Shown piece by piece: positions 1 through 10,646 of a DNA stretch of 64,000 nt. The stretch comes from Muribaculaceae bacterium Isolate-037 (Harlan). Its GTDB lineage: Bacteria > Bacteroidota > Bacteroidia > Bacteroidales > Muribaculaceae. The position numbers and the translations under genes were made by a program. Position 1 is the stretch's first letter; each line of letters starts with the position of its first letter. The notes beneath the pieces were generated by a model. That model searched no databases. It was given only the letters and a program-made list of their open reading frames with translations, and was not told the origin of the DNA. The stretch covers positions 62,001-126,000 of the forward strand of contig RIAZ01000002.1 in NCBI GenBank assembly GCA_003762615.1. Direction: 5' to 3'.

Positions 1-59
1 TGGAAGTAAAATGGTCATAAATTTGGAAGTGAAATGGTCATAAGTTTGGAAGTGAAGAG
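1..59. repeat. 23-bp tandem repeat, about 2.6 copies, cut by window edge
   Basis: The unit begins TTGGAAGTGAAATGGTCATA. It occurs at about 1-22, 23-45 and, in part, 46-59. The array probably continues left of the window. It lies directly upstream of the DUF4143 ATPase gene, so it could be part of its leader or a separate repeat. It is too short here to classify. Confidence 0.75.
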
Positions 60-95
60 ATTTTTTATTATTTTTGTGCTCAATATTAGTGTATT

Positions 96-1364
96 ATGAT
101 TATGGATAATTATTTGGTAAGATATATTGAATCCACAATTTCAAAGAAAATGAAATCAAGTGGTGTTGTATTGGTGGAGGGTCCAAAATTTTGTGGAAAA
201 ACCACTACAAGTGCATTGTTTGCTAAAAGTGAAATACGGCTTAATACTAAGACTGCCATACAGATCGCTCGTATTGAGCCGTTTAATGTGCTTCTTGGCG
301 AGCGTCCTCGACTTATTGATGAATGGCAGACTGTCCCTGATCTTTGGAATCAGGCTAAGGCTTGGATTGATGAGAATCCCGGATTTGGACAGTTCATATT
401 TACGGGTAGTTCAACTCCGGTAGATAATTCTGATATTTTTCATTCAGGTGCAGGTCGTATCACGCGAGTTATGATGCGTCCGATGAGTCTGTTTGAATCT
501 CAGGATTCCAAAGGATCTGTTTCTCTGTCGTCTCTTTTTAATAATGAAAATCCTGTGGTTTTCGATATGAATGAGGGGTATGGATTAAGTGATACTGCTT
601 TCCTTCTGTGTCGCGGGGGATGGCCGCTGTCTATACAACCGGAAAGGGAGGTGGCTCTTGATGTCACTGCCAATTATTATGAAAGCCTGTTCAATTTGGG
701 AAATAGTGAGAATCCAAAATTCCGGAATAAGAACCCGGAAATATTGAAATTGGTAATGAGGGCGTATGCCCGACATATATCTTCACAAACATCCACGACT
801 AAGATATTGGCTGATATTTCAGCCCGCGATAGCCGAACAATAAGTAGTAAAACATTTGAAGAGTATGCCGATATTCTTACGGATCTCTTCATTATAGAGG
901 ATATGGAGGCGTGGAATCCTAATCTGCGGTCTAAGACTGTTGTGCGTTCCACTCCCACACATCATTTTGTGGATTCCTCTATAGCGGCGCAGGCACTTGG
1001 AGCTTCCCCGGCTGATTTAATGTCGGATCTTAATACGTTCGGTCTTTTGTTTGAGGATATGGCAGTCCGGGATCTGAGGGTTTATGCGCAGACAATCAAT
1101 GGGAATGTCTTGCATTACCGTGATAGCCGTGGATTGGAATGTGACACAATAGTGCATTTGAAAGATGGAAGATGGGCACCGATAGAGATCAAGTTGGGTG
1201 GTGACAATCTGATTGAGGAGGGAGCAAGAAATCTAATGAGACTCAAATCGGATATAGCCGAGAAAAATCAACCGTCATTCATGATGATACTCACGGCTAC
1301 GGGTCCTGCATACAGACGACAGGATGGAATATATGTAGTGCCTATTAATTGCTTGAAAGCGTAG
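96..1364 (+). CDS. AAA-type ATPase with C-terminal DUF4143 domain
   Basis: A 422-residue protein of the large AAA/DUF4143 family common in Bacteroidota, whose cellular role is mostly unknown. The N-terminal part carries a Walker A loop (GPKFCGKTT, near residue 29), a Walker B-like LIDEWQ and a sensor-like FTGSS. The C-terminal part (about 300-400) has the nuclease-like DUF4143 fold, with D in YRDSRGLECD and the EIK of WAPIEIKLG, a PD-(D/E)XK-type pattern. The start could be ATG 96 or ATG 102. It stands alone, preceded by tandem repeats and convergent with gdhA. The family call is firm. Function (defence, DNA transactions or other) cannot be told from sequence. Confidence 0.9.
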   Translation: MIMDNYLVRYIESTISKKMKSSGVVLVEGPKFCGKTTTSALFAKSEIRLNTKTAIQIARIEPFNVLLGERPRLIDEWQTVPDLWNQAKAWIDENPGFGQFIFTGSSTPVDNSDIFHSGAGRITRVMMRPMSLFESQDSKGSVSLSSLFNNENPVVFDMNEGYGLSDTAFLLCRGGWPLSIQPEREVALDVTANYYESLFNLGNSENPKFRNKNPEILKLVMRAYARHISSQTSTTKILADISARDSRTISSKTFEEYADILTDLFIIEDMEAWNPNLRSKTVVRSTPTHHFVDSSIAAQALGASPADLMSDLNTFGLLFEDMAVRDLRVYAQTINGNVLHYRDSRGLECDTIVHLKDGRWAPIEIKLGGDNLIEEGARNLMRLKSDIAEKNQPSFMMILTATGPAYRRQDGIYVVPINCLKA

Positions 1365-1395
1365 GTGGGTTGGATTGTGTTTTTGGGGATAAGAG

Positions 1396-1429
1396 AAAGA
1401 CCGGTTACCCTCGCGGGCGACCGGTCTTT
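1396..1429. terminator. Hairpin between convergent DUF4143 gene and gdhA
   Basis: Arms AAAGACCGGT (1396-1405) and ACCGGTCTTT (1420-1429) are perfectly complementary. A second short hairpin, CCGGTTG/CAACCGG, lies at 1482-1499. Both sit in the gap between two converging genes and probably end transcripts from either side. Confidence 0.65.
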
Positions 1430-1529
1430 GCTGATGAAACATTTCAATTACTCTTATTTTCAATTACTCTTTTCTCGCGTGCCGGTTGAAAACAACCGGT
1501 TGTATCTTGTATGATAGAGAAATCTGTTT

Positions 1530-2870
1530 TTAGATCACGCCTTGTCCCATCATGGCATCTGCCACTTTGAGGAATCCGGCGATGTTGGCACCCTTCATGT
1601 AGTTGATGTAGCCATCTTCCTGTGTGCCGTATTCTACGCATGCGGCGTGGATTGAGCTCATCATCTCGTGAAGTTTGCGGTCAACTTCTTCTGCGCTCCA
1701 CTGGAGGTGCTCGGCATTCTGGCTCATTTCAAGACCTGAAACGCCTACGCCACCTGCGTTGACAGCCTTACCGGGGCAGTAAACAGTGTGATTCTCGATG
1801 AATGCGTCGATAGCTTCGGGTGTGCAACCCATGTTGCTGACCTCGGCACATAGCTGAACGCCATTGGCGATGAGCTGTTTTGCGTCTTCGCCGTTAAGCT
1901 CGTTCTGAGTAGCGCAGGGGAGTGCGATGTCAACTTTCTGCTCCCAGGGTTTCTTGCCTGCGAAGAATGTTGAGCCGGGGAATCTGTCGGCATAAGGTGC
2001 CACAACGTCGTTGCCGGAAGCACGAAGCTCGAGCATATATTCGATTTTCTCTTTGTCAAGACCGGCGGGGTCGAGGATGTAGCCGTCAGGACCGGAGATT
2101 GTGATCACTTTAGCACCGAGTTCGGTAGCCTTTGTTGCAGCGCCCCAAGCCACGTTGCCGAAACCGGAGATAGCGACAGTCTTGCCTGCCAGAGTCTCGT
2201 TCCAGTTTTTCTTGAGAACGTCCTGTACGAAGTATATAGCACCGAAACCTGTAGCCTCGGGACGAATGCGGCTACCGCCGAAGCTGAGACCCTTGCCTGT
2301 GAATGTGCCGGTGTTCTCGCGTGCGAGTTTCTTGTACATGCCGTACATGTAGCCTACCTCACGACCACCTACGCCGATATCACCTGCGGGCACGTCGCGG
2401 TCGGGACCGAGGTTGCGCCATAGCTCAAGGATGAAAGCCTGGCAGAAACGCATGATTTCTGCGTCGCTTTTACCTCTTGGGCTGAAGTCTGAACCGCCTT
2501 TACCGCCACCCATGGGGAGTGTAGTCAATGCGTTTTTGAAAGTCTGTTCAAAACCTAAGAATTTGAGGATTGAGAGGTTGACTGATGCGTGGAAACGGAT
2601 GCCGCCCTTGTAGGGACCGATGGCATTGTTAAATTGCACGCGATAACCGATGTTGTTCTGCACTTCGCCTTTGTCATCAATCCATGTCACGCGGAAAGTG
2701 AAGATACGATCCGGCTCTACCATGCGTTCGATGATGCGAGCTTTTTCAAATTCAGGATGCTGATTGTAAACATCTTCTACGGAGAGGAGAACTTCTTTTA
2801 CTGCCTGGAGATATTCCTTCTCACCAGGGTGCTTTGCCTCAAGGGCAGCCATGATTTCAGAGATGTTCAT
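1530..2870 (-). CDS. gdhA: NADP-type glutamate dehydrogenase, hexameric family
   Basis: Glutamate dehydrogenase interconverts 2-oxoglutarate plus ammonia and glutamate and is a main ammonia-assimilation route in Bacteroidales. The 446-residue length fits the small hexameric class. Visible family motifs are the lysine-containing PMGGGKGGSDF (substrate-binding region), the GDIGVGGREVGYM stretch, and the nucleotide-binding SGFGNVAWGAA. NADP rather than NAD preference is inferred from family resemblance. It is a single-gene unit, with a promoter candidate about 130 bp upstream and terminators in the convergent gap. Confidence 0.96.
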   Translation of the reverse strand: MNISEIMAALEAKHPGEKEYLQAVKEVLLSVEDVYNQHPEFEKARIIERMVEPDRIFTFRVTWIDDKGEVQNNIGYRVQFNNAIGPYKGGIRFHASVNLSILKFLGFEQTFKNALTTLPMGGGKGGSDFSPRGKSDAEIMRFCQAFILELWRNLGPDRDVPAGDIGVGGREVGYMYGMYKKLARENTGTFTGKGLSFGGSRIRPEATGFGAIYFVQDVLKKNWNETLAGKTVAISGFGNVAWGAATKATELGAKVITISGPDGYILDPAGLDKEKIEYMLELRASGNDVVAPYADRFPGSTFFAGKKPWEQKVDIALPCATQNELNGEDAKQLIANGVQLCAEVSNMGCTPEAIDAFIENHTVYCPGKAVNAGGVGVSGLEMSQNAEHLQWSAEEVDRKLHEMMSSIHAACVEYGTQEDGYINYMKGANIAGFLKVADAMMGQGVI

Positions 2871-3288
2871 GCGCTTTTGAATTAGATTTATGGTTAGATT
2901 ATTTGTTTTCTTGTCTACAGACGGCTGATTCTACCCATAAGGAATCATAGTGTAAGCTGTTTATGCCTTCACATTGGGGTTGAACGCCTGTTTACGTTGC
3001 AAAAGTACAATCTTATTTTTAAATAACCAAAGTTTTCAATGATTTTTTTACAAAAATAAATTTAATTTTTTTATCTACGGCAAATGGAGTGATTTAGACG
3101 GGGTCTTAGGCAGTATTTCATAAAGATTCATAGGTAGCTTCTCGGAAATTATAATTATCTTTGCATGTTGATTTATCACGTATGCCTCATATTATATAAT
3201 GAAGATGTCTGAACCCATTGTATGAGTTATATGAAATGAGATCAATTCGTGGTTATATAATTACTCCTTATTATAAAGTATAAGCATT
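2871..3288. other. Intergenic region between divergent gdhA and ridA
   Basis: A 418-bp AT-rich gap with no convincing ORF. It holds the leftward gdhA promoter candidate (3000-3031) and a rightward TATCTTTG box at 3156-3163 for ridA, without a clear -33 partner. I see no other structure. Confidence 0.6.
3000..3031 (-). promoter_or_regulatory. Bacteroidota-type promoter for gdhA
   Basis: On the minus strand the -7 box TACTTTTG is 3007-3000 and the -33 box TTTG is 3031-3028, separated by 20 bp. This leaves a leader of about 125 nt before gdhA. Confidence 0.65.
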
Positions 3289-3663
3289 ATGAAGAAAGAA
3301 CTGAACTCCCCGAAAGCTCCGGGGGCTATCGGACCCTACAGCCAGGCAGTCATGTCGGGAAATCTTATTTTTGTATCCGGGCAGTTGCCGATCAATGCAT
3401 CTACCGGGGAGATGCCCTCCGACATCAAGGCTCAGACAGCCCAGAGCATTGAAAATATCCAGGCAATACTTGCAGAGGCAGGTGCAACGCTTGACAATGT
3501 GCTTAAGACGACGGTGTATCTTGCCGACATGAGTCTTTTTGGTGCAATGAATGAGGTGTATGCTGAGTATTTTAAGGCTGTATATCCGGCACGTGCGGCA
3601 TTCGCTGTCAAGGAACTGCCGAAACAGGCTCTTGTTGAGATAGAGGTTGTGGCTGCCCTATAA
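3289..3663 (+). CDS. ridA: RidA family enamine/imine deaminase
   Basis: The 124-residue protein is full length for the YjgF/YER057c/UK114 family. These proteins hydrolyse reactive 2-aminoacrylate-type enamines released by PLP enzymes. Family features are the SGQLP segment near residue 31, the conserved arginine in PARAAFAV that contacts the carboxylate of the substrate, and the closing EIEVVA. It precedes the ABC-F gene by about 90 bp on the same strand, without an obvious terminator between. Confidence 0.95.
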   Translation: MKKELNSPKAPGAIGPYSQAVMSGNLIFVSGQLPINASTGEMPSDIKAQTAQSIENIQAILAEAGATLDNVLKTTVYLADMSLFGAMNEVYAEYFKAVYPARAAFAVKELPKQALVEIEVVAAL

Positions 3664-3755
3664 TGGGTGAGACATTGAAAAATGATTACCGGGGGCATCT
3701 CTAAATATGTCCCCGGTTGCATAGTGTATGTGAAAACGTAATCTTTCCAAATATC

Positions 3756-5552
3756 ATGGTAAGTTATCTGCAAATTGAGAAACTGACAAAATCATTTGGC
3801 GATCGTGTGTTGTTTGCCGATGTCACGTTGGGAATATATCAGGGGGACAAAATCGGTCTGATTGCCGCTAATGGTGCCGGTAAGACCACATTTCTAAACA
3901 TCATCGCCGGCAAGGAGGATTACGACAGTGGGAATGTAGTGTTCCGCAATGATCTTCGCGTGGGTTATCTTTCGCAGCTCCCTCCATTTGATCCGGAGGA
4001 GAGTGCGCTTGCGTATGCCACTCCGGAGCCGCAGCGTGCGGATGATTTCACGTGTGTGGATCGTGCGCGCCAGATGTTGTATCAGTTCCGTATAACGGAT
4101 GTAGACCAGACGCTTGGCACCATGTCGGGCGGTCAGGTGAAGCGTGTGGCATTGGCAAAGGTGCTTCTTTCGGAGCCGGATCTCCTCATACTTGACGAGC
4201 CAACCAACCACCTTGACATAGAGATGGTGGAATGGCTGGAGAATTATCTTACGCGCCAGAGAATAACGCTGCTGATGGTGACTCATGACCGTTATTTCCT
4301 TGATAAGGTGTGCAATAAGATAATAGAGATTGACCGTGAGGAGGTGTATGCCTACGATGGTAATTATGATTATTATCTGGAGAAGCGTCAGGAGCGATAT
4401 GATGCCCTCAATTCGGAACTTGCGAAGGTGAAGAATCTCTTGCGCACTGAGCTTGACTGGATGCGCCGTCAGCCGCAGGCGCGTGGCTCGAAGGCTAAAT
4501 ATAGGATTGATAATTTTCATCAGCTTGAGGCGAAGAGCCGCGTCAATCTCCAGACGCGGGAGCTTGCCCTCGGCAACGGATCATCATATATCGGTTCGAA
4601 GATATTTGAGGCGAAGGATGTCTCGAAGTCGTTTGGCGACAAGGTCATACTTGATAAATGGAACTATACGTTCGCACGCTATGAGAAGGTGGGTATTGTC
4701 GGCGACAACGGAGCCGGGAAATCCACGTTCATAAAGTTGTTGCTCGGAGAGCTTGCTCCCGACAGCGGATCGTTTGATATAGGGGAGACCGTGAAATGGG
4801 GTTATTATAGCCAGGAGGGTATGACCGGCTTTGACGAGCGGAAGAAAGTGATAGACGCTGTGAGGGAGATAGCGGAGGAGGTGAGGATTGACGACAAGAC
4901 GCGCCTCAGTGCATCGCAGTTTCTGACACGGTTCCTGTTTACCCCCGACACACAGCAGAAGTATATCTATAAGTTGAGTGGCGGAGAGCGTCGCAGACTT
5001 TATCTTGCTACGGTGCTTATGAAGAGCCCTAATTTCCTTATACTCGACGAGCCTACCAATGATCTTGATATTCTTACCCTTACGGTGCTTGAGGATTATC
5101 TGGCAAATTTCAAGGGTTGCGTCATTGTTGTGAGCCACGACCGTTTCTTCCTCGACAGGATAGTGGATCATCTTTTTGTATTCAAAGGGGATGGGGTTAT
5201 CAAGGATTTCCCGGGAGATTATTCCACTTACCGCCATTGTGTGCAGGAGGAGCAGAAGGAGATTAAGGCAAACGCGGCACAGAAGAGCGTGGAGGTGGTG
5301 CGTGAGAATGCCAAGCCTCGTCAGAACGCGAAGCAGAAGCTGACGTTTAAGGAGCGTAAGGAGCTTGAATCGCTTACGGAGAGAGTGGCTGAGCTTGAGG
5401 ATGAGAAACGTCGGCTTGAAGCGGAGATGTCGTCAGGCAATATGGATCATGAAGCCATCATGTCGGCAGGTAAGCGTATGGAGGAGATTATAGGGGAGAT
5501 AGATGAATCTGAATTCCGTCTGTTGGAACTTATGGAGAAAGATGAGGCGTAA
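3756..5552 (+). CDS. ABC-F family ATPase, Uup type
   Basis: A soluble duplicated ABC ATPase of 598 residues. The first domain has Walker A AANGAGKTT (about 37-45), signature MSGGQVKRVALA and LDEPTNHLD. The second has [17 protein letters not shown] and LDEPTNDLD. There are no membrane segments. The C-terminal charged coiled coil beginning KLTFKERKELE matches the Uup C-terminal domain, which in Escherichia coli binds DNA or ribosomes. ABC-F proteins generally act on ribosomes. The start at 3756 (MVSYLQIEKL) is preferred over an upstream in-frame start at 3717, because homologues begin at this beta-strand. The hydrolase gene follows after 3 bp, implying translational coupling. Confidence 0.93.
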   Translation: MVSYLQIEKLTKSFGDRVLFADVTLGIYQGDKIGLIAANGAGKTTFLNIIAGKEDYDSGNVVFRNDLRVGYLSQLPPFDPEESALAYATPEPQRADDFTCVDRARQMLYQFRITDVDQTLGTMSGGQVKRVALAKVLLSEPDLLILDEPTNHLDIEMVEWLENYLTRQRITLLMVTHDRYFLDKVCNKIIEIDREEVYAYDGNYDYYLEKRQERYDALNSELAKVKNLLRTELDWMRRQPQARGSKAKYRIDNFHQLEAKSRVNLQTRELALGNGSSYIGSKIFEAKDVSKSFGDKVILDKWNYTFARYEKVGIVGDNGAGKSTFIKLLLGELAPDSGSFDIGETVKWGYYSQEGMTGFDERKKVIDAVREIAEEVRIDDKTRLSASQFLTRFLFTPDTQQKYIYKLSGGERRRLYLATVLMKSPNFLILDEPTNDLDILTLTVLEDYLANFKGCVIVVSHDRFFLDRIVDHLFVFKGDGVIKDFPGDYSTYRHCVQEEQKEIKANAAQKSVEVVRENAKPRQNAKQKLTFKERKELESLTERVAELEDEKRRLEAEMSSGNMDHEAIMSAGKRMEEIIGEIDESEFRLLELMEKDEA

Positions 5553-5555
5553 ATT

Positions 5556-6638
5556 ATGAGAGGAATAGTATCTTTATTTGTAATCGGCGCTGCCCTGTTG
5601 TCGGGGAGTGTGCATGGAAAGGTGCCGGAGAATCTGTTGCCGACGGAGAAGGAGAAGACAGCATTTCTTGACGAGGCTGATGATTTTCTTGATGCATTGC
5701 CCGATGGCTATCAGGACAGGCAGGGTGATGCCGTGCTTCATGCGTTGCGTGGTCAGACGGCAGAGTTGCAGAATGTAAGGATGTCGAGAAATGCGGCATC
5801 GTTGTCGTCGGATAAGGTGGAGACTGAGGATCTCTTGGGCACTGGTGCGGCACGCGGTATCAAGATGCGTCTTTATAGGAATAAGGGTAAGGATAGTGAG
5901 AAATTGCCGTTGCTCATATATCTTCATGGCGGCGGCTGGACTTTCGGCAGCATCAATTCATGCGGTTCGTTCTGTATGCGTTTGGCAGAGACGGGTGATG
6001 TGAATGTCTTGGCAGTGGATTATCGTCTCGCTCCGGAGAATCCGTATCCGTCAGGTCTGATGGATTGTGTCTCGGCAGTGGAGTATGCGTTTGCACATGC
6101 GGAGGAATGGGGATGTTCGCCGCAGCGGATAAGTATCGGCGGCGACAGTTCGGGAGGAAATCTTGCTTTGGCTACGGCTATGTATATGGAGGATTCCGAA
6201 TTGAAGGATAAGATCCGGTCTTTAGTATTGTTTTATCCAGTGTTGAAGAGTTATCCGGATAAATCGGCGTCATGGAAGAGGTATTCACGAGGATACGGAC
6301 TTGATTCGCGATTGATGGAGTCTTTTATCGAGGCGTATCTTAACGCTCCGGCAGATGGTGGGCCTTCTGTGAAATCGGATGCGAAGGAGGCTATGGTGTC
6401 GCCGGCAGAGGCATCTGATGAACAGATAAGTAAGTTGCCGCCGATATTGATAGTCGGTGCGGAGAGGGATATTCTCTATGATCAGGGTAAAGAGTTTGCC
6501 GCGCGTTTGAAGGGTAAGGGTAATGATGCGGAACATATCACATTCCCCGGAGCTGTGCATCTCTTTATCACGGTGGAGGGGCAGCCGACTGCTTTTAACA
6601 AGAGCATCAGTATTACTTCCGCTTATCTTTCGGAGTGA
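5556..6638 (+). CDS. Exported alpha/beta hydrolase, HSL (GDXG) family
   Basis: A predicted secreted esterase of 360 residues. It opens with a signal-peptide-like segment (about 1-21). It then has the oxyanion motif HGGGW near 127, the nucleophile motif GDSSGG near 197, a likely acid in ERDILYD, and a likely histidine in GAVHLF. These are the marks of the hormone-sensitive-lipase family acting on short-chain esters; the true substrate is unknown. It starts 3 bp after the ABC-F stop, so the two are almost certainly cotranscribed, though no functional link is evident. Confidence 0.9.
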   Translation: MRGIVSLFVIGAALLSGSVHGKVPENLLPTEKEKTAFLDEADDFLDALPDGYQDRQGDAVLHALRGQTAELQNVRMSRNAASLSSDKVETEDLLGTGAARGIKMRLYRNKGKDSEKLPLLIYLHGGGWTFGSINSCGSFCMRLAETGDVNVLAVDYRLAPENPYPSGLMDCVSAVEYAFAHAEEWGCSPQRISIGGDSSGGNLALATAMYMEDSELKDKIRSLVLFYPVLKSYPDKSASWKRYSRGYGLDSRLMESFIEAYLNAPADGGPSVKSDAKEAMVSPAEASDEQISKLPPILIVGAERDILYDQGKEFAARLKGKGNDAEHITFPGAVHLFITVEGQPTAFNKSISITSAYLSE

Positions 6639-6691
6639 AATTTAGAATTTAGAATTTAAAATTTGGGATTTGGGGTAGGGTTTTATCTCAT

Positions 6692-6736
6692 AAAAAAACA
6701 GGCGGTATGCTGAGTGTGCATGCCGCCTGTTTTTTT
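6692..6736. terminator. Bidirectional terminator
   Basis: Arms with core CAGGCGG (6699-6705) and CCGCCTG (6723-6729) are flanked by A7 on the left and T7 on the right. It can serve the hydrolase on the plus strand and the converging lipoprotein gene on the minus strand. Confidence 0.9.
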
Positions 6737-6778
6737 GATTGGGTAATCTGTGTTGTGGTTTTATGGATTGTGTTTGGG

Positions 6779-8068
6779 TCATTCATACGGGATAAGATTG
6801 AATCCGATATTGAATGTGGTGGTCTGCTCGATTGCTTTCGGAAGAAGGGCGATAGCCTTCTCCACGTCAGGCAAGAGTGCTGCCAATCGGGGATCGGATG
6901 CGATATATTTTTTAATCAATTCGATTGTGGTGTTATCTTCAATCAGAGTCTTTACAATCGGCGTCATGATGCCGACAGCCATTTCTGTATCTATGAATAT
7001 TTTCAGACTATTGTCGGATAGATTGTAAGCCATTGGGATCCCTTCAGCCACCATAGGAAGCAACTGAGGCATGATACTCTTCAGAATCTTCTGCACTGTA
7101 GGGGATGCCAGAAATTTCTTAATGTTCTCCATTGTCGGGGAGTTTGCATCCGGCTTGGTCTGAGAATCCTTTGCAGGCCATAGACCTGTAGCATTCAGGT
7201 CAATTTCTGATTCCGGTGTGGATCCGGAAGTGTTTTCAAGAATAAAGCTGAAGAACGAGAGCGGATTCACGTAGAATTTTAGCATGTCGGATGTCGGCAT
7301 CACATATTGGAATCCGTTTGGGGCGGTTTGGTCCAGATGTGCCGCGCCACCTACAGATGATATGTAGCTTATCAGTATATTGCCATCGGATAGGAAAGCA
7401 ACGCCCTTTACGATTTCGAAAATGGCTTGGCTCACCGACATATATGCAGTATTATCGTAGACCGGAATCACAGGGATTACGGTAAGAGCCTCGATTATTG
7501 GGGAGAGGTTGATGTCTATCTCCTTAATCGGGCGATATTCCCAATCAATGTAGAAAGGAGTGGAGGATATGGAACCGTCATCCCCTTTTTTGATTGGAGC
7601 CGGTTTCCATATAGCCGGCGACATGCCTCCGTTTTTCAGAGCTGCATCAGATATATATAGCTTGAAATTGTCGGGAGTGGCGTATCCGGTGTACTTATAG
7701 GTGCAGAAATCATTCTCGCCCGATCCGGAAAATTCCCAAGAGGAACCGTTGTCTTTTACGTCGGTATTAATGTTGAAGAGGGGTGAGCCGGGTATTATTC
7801 CGGGGGAGGGTAATTTGCCGGATAGACCAAATTCAGATAGTTGACTCAGATCAAATTCAGAGAATACTTTCACCAACGCTTTGTTGTCTTCCTGAGCAAA
7901 GACTGCTGTTTTCCCCACCATCGGTTTATCATTGTAGAAGACTTCAAGTTCTGATACTCCGGAATAGGTCTTTTCCTTGATGGGAGCTATCGGAGTCGAA
8001 TCATTGTCGCTGCATCCCGCTAAGGTGAGAAGGGATACTGAGAGGAGGTAAAATGGTATGTGCTTCAT
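6779..8068 (-). CDS. Bacteroidales lipoprotein of unknown function (DUF4925-like)
   Basis: A 429-residue protein with a lipoprotein signal ending in LAGC (Cys 19), so it is probably anchored in an outer or inner membrane leaflet. The rest is predicted beta-rich in the first half and helical in the last 130 residues, where repeated short helices are likely. It resembles the DUF4925 group of Bacteroides lipoproteins by memory of sequence style; that assignment is tentative. No catalytic motif is visible. It is monocistronic, convergent with the hydrolase through a shared terminator. Confidence 0.75.
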   Translation of the reverse strand: MKHIPFYLLSVSLLTLAGCSDNDSTPIAPIKEKTYSGVSELEVFYNDKPMVGKTAVFAQEDNKALVKVFSEFDLSQLSEFGLSGKLPSPGIIPGSPLFNINTDVKDNGSSWEFSGSGENDFCTYKYTGYATPDNFKLYISDAALKNGGMSPAIWKPAPIKKGDDGSISSTPFYIDWEYRPIKEIDINLSPIIEALTVIPVIPVYDNTAYMSVSQAIFEIVKGVAFLSDGNILISYISSVGGAAHLDQTAPNGFQYVMPTSDMLKFYVNPLSFFSFILENTSGSTPESEIDLNATGLWPAKDSQTKPDANSPTMENIKKFLASPTVQKILKSIMPQLLPMVAEGIPMAYNLSDNSLKIFIDTEMAVGIMTPIVKTLIEDNTTIELIKKYIASDPRLAALLPDVEKAIALLPKAIEQTTTFNIGFNLIPYE

Positions 8069-8147
8069 AGTGGATAATCAAATTATAGAAGTATGGATAA
8101 CTTCAAAGTTATTTCTGTAAATAGTAACGTAAATCAGTGGCAGAGGG

Positions 8148-8278
8148 TTTAAGGTTTAAGGTTTATGGTTTAGGGTTTATGGTTTAGGGTTGTTAAATTT
8201 TGTATAATGAAATTATTTAAGGATTTCCGTGACCTATCACCGATTACCTATAAACTATAAACTATCAACTATCAACCA
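8148..8278. repeat. GTTTA(A/T)GG-type heptad repeat element
   Basis: The left half is several copies of a GTTTAAG/GTTTATG/GTTTAGG heptad. The right half carries the complementary-sense form TATAAAC/TATCAAC. The halves can pair imperfectly, so the element resembles an inverted repeat. Related runs occur at 26092-26202 and 37514-37556. No protein is encoded. Confidence 0.65.
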
Positions 8279-8281
8279 ATA

Positions 8282-8317
8282 AGAAAAGGCAAGGAACTTG
8301 AAGTCCATGCCTTTTCT
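8282..8317 (-). terminator. Terminator after the Dabb gene
   Basis: AGAAAAGGCA (8282-8291) pairs perfectly with TGCCTTTTCT (8308-8317), 22 bp beyond the Dabb stop codon. The T tract on the minus strand is weak. Confidence 0.6.
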
Positions 8318-8338
8318 ATGATAGTCCGTAATGATTTT

Positions 8339-8632
8339 TCAGAACGAGAAATCAACGCACGCCCGATCCTCCTTGTAGGGGGCAATAATCTGCACTGCAG
8401 CCACGTGTGCGGGGTGTGCGGAATATATTGCCACGTCTTCCAGAGAATCAGCGGTAGCGGTAAGCACGAGGTCCCAAGATTCCTTCGGGTTCTCATTAAT
8501 GCCTACCTCGATGCTTTTCAGCTCAGCTATCTGAGCGGGGAGAGCCATGAGTGCGTCAGCAAACTTTCTTGCAATCTCCTTACGCACCTCATCCGACCCT
8601 TTGAATTTGAAAGTTACGATATGTTTTACCAT
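8339..8632 (-). CDS. Dabb family (stress-responsive alpha/beta barrel) protein
   Basis: A 97-residue protein beginning MVKHIVTFKF, which is the classic opening of Dabb-domain proteins, dimeric ferredoxin-like barrels. The family ranges from plant stress proteins to polyketide cyclases, and the bacterial role is generally unknown. The internal ATG at 8632 is chosen over the longer frame from 8719, because the family begins here and the extra N-terminus overlaps the ABC-F gene. It begins 4 bp after the upstream ABC-F stop, so translation is probably coupled. Confidence 0.9.
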   Translation of the reverse strand: MVKHIVTFKFKGSDEVRKEIARKFADALMALPAQIAELKSIEVGINENPKESWDLVLTATADSLEDVAIYSAHPAHVAAVQIIAPYKEDRACVDFSF

Positions 8633-8636
8633 GATT

Positions 8637-10447
<1,811 letters not shown>

Positions 10448-10590
10448 AAATTACTAATGAATCTTTGCGTGGTGTGTAATTCATTTCAGAATGAGCCGGC
10501 ATTCAGTAATCCGTTGGCTCGTGTCATAGATTGAAGTTCATGCGGCTCCTAAGGTTAGGAGGTTTGAACTTGTATTGATAACAAAAAAAA

Positions 10591-10622
10591 CGACATGCAG
10601 GTTCAATAAGAAATGCATGTCG
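10591..10622 (-). terminator. Terminator of the leftward GT5-DUF4270-CapA operon
   Basis: CGACATGCA (10591-10599) pairs with TGCATGTCG (10614-10622). A8 on the plus strand at 10583-10590 provides the U tract for leftward transcripts. It stands 25 bp after the CapA-like stop. Confidence 0.9.
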
Positions 10623-10646
10623 TCGGTAATTATTTCAGTTATCGTG

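Noticed and set aside
3894..5237. Long minus-strand frames opposite the Uup-like gene (3894-4520, 4584-5237)
   Set aside because: Shadow frames of a conserved ABC-F gene, with no domain match.
8148..8190. Telomere-like TTTAGGG repeats suggesting a linear end or eukaryotic contamination
   Set aside because: They are short, interspersed with TTTATGG and TTTAAGG variants, internal between bacterial genes, and recur elsewhere in the window.
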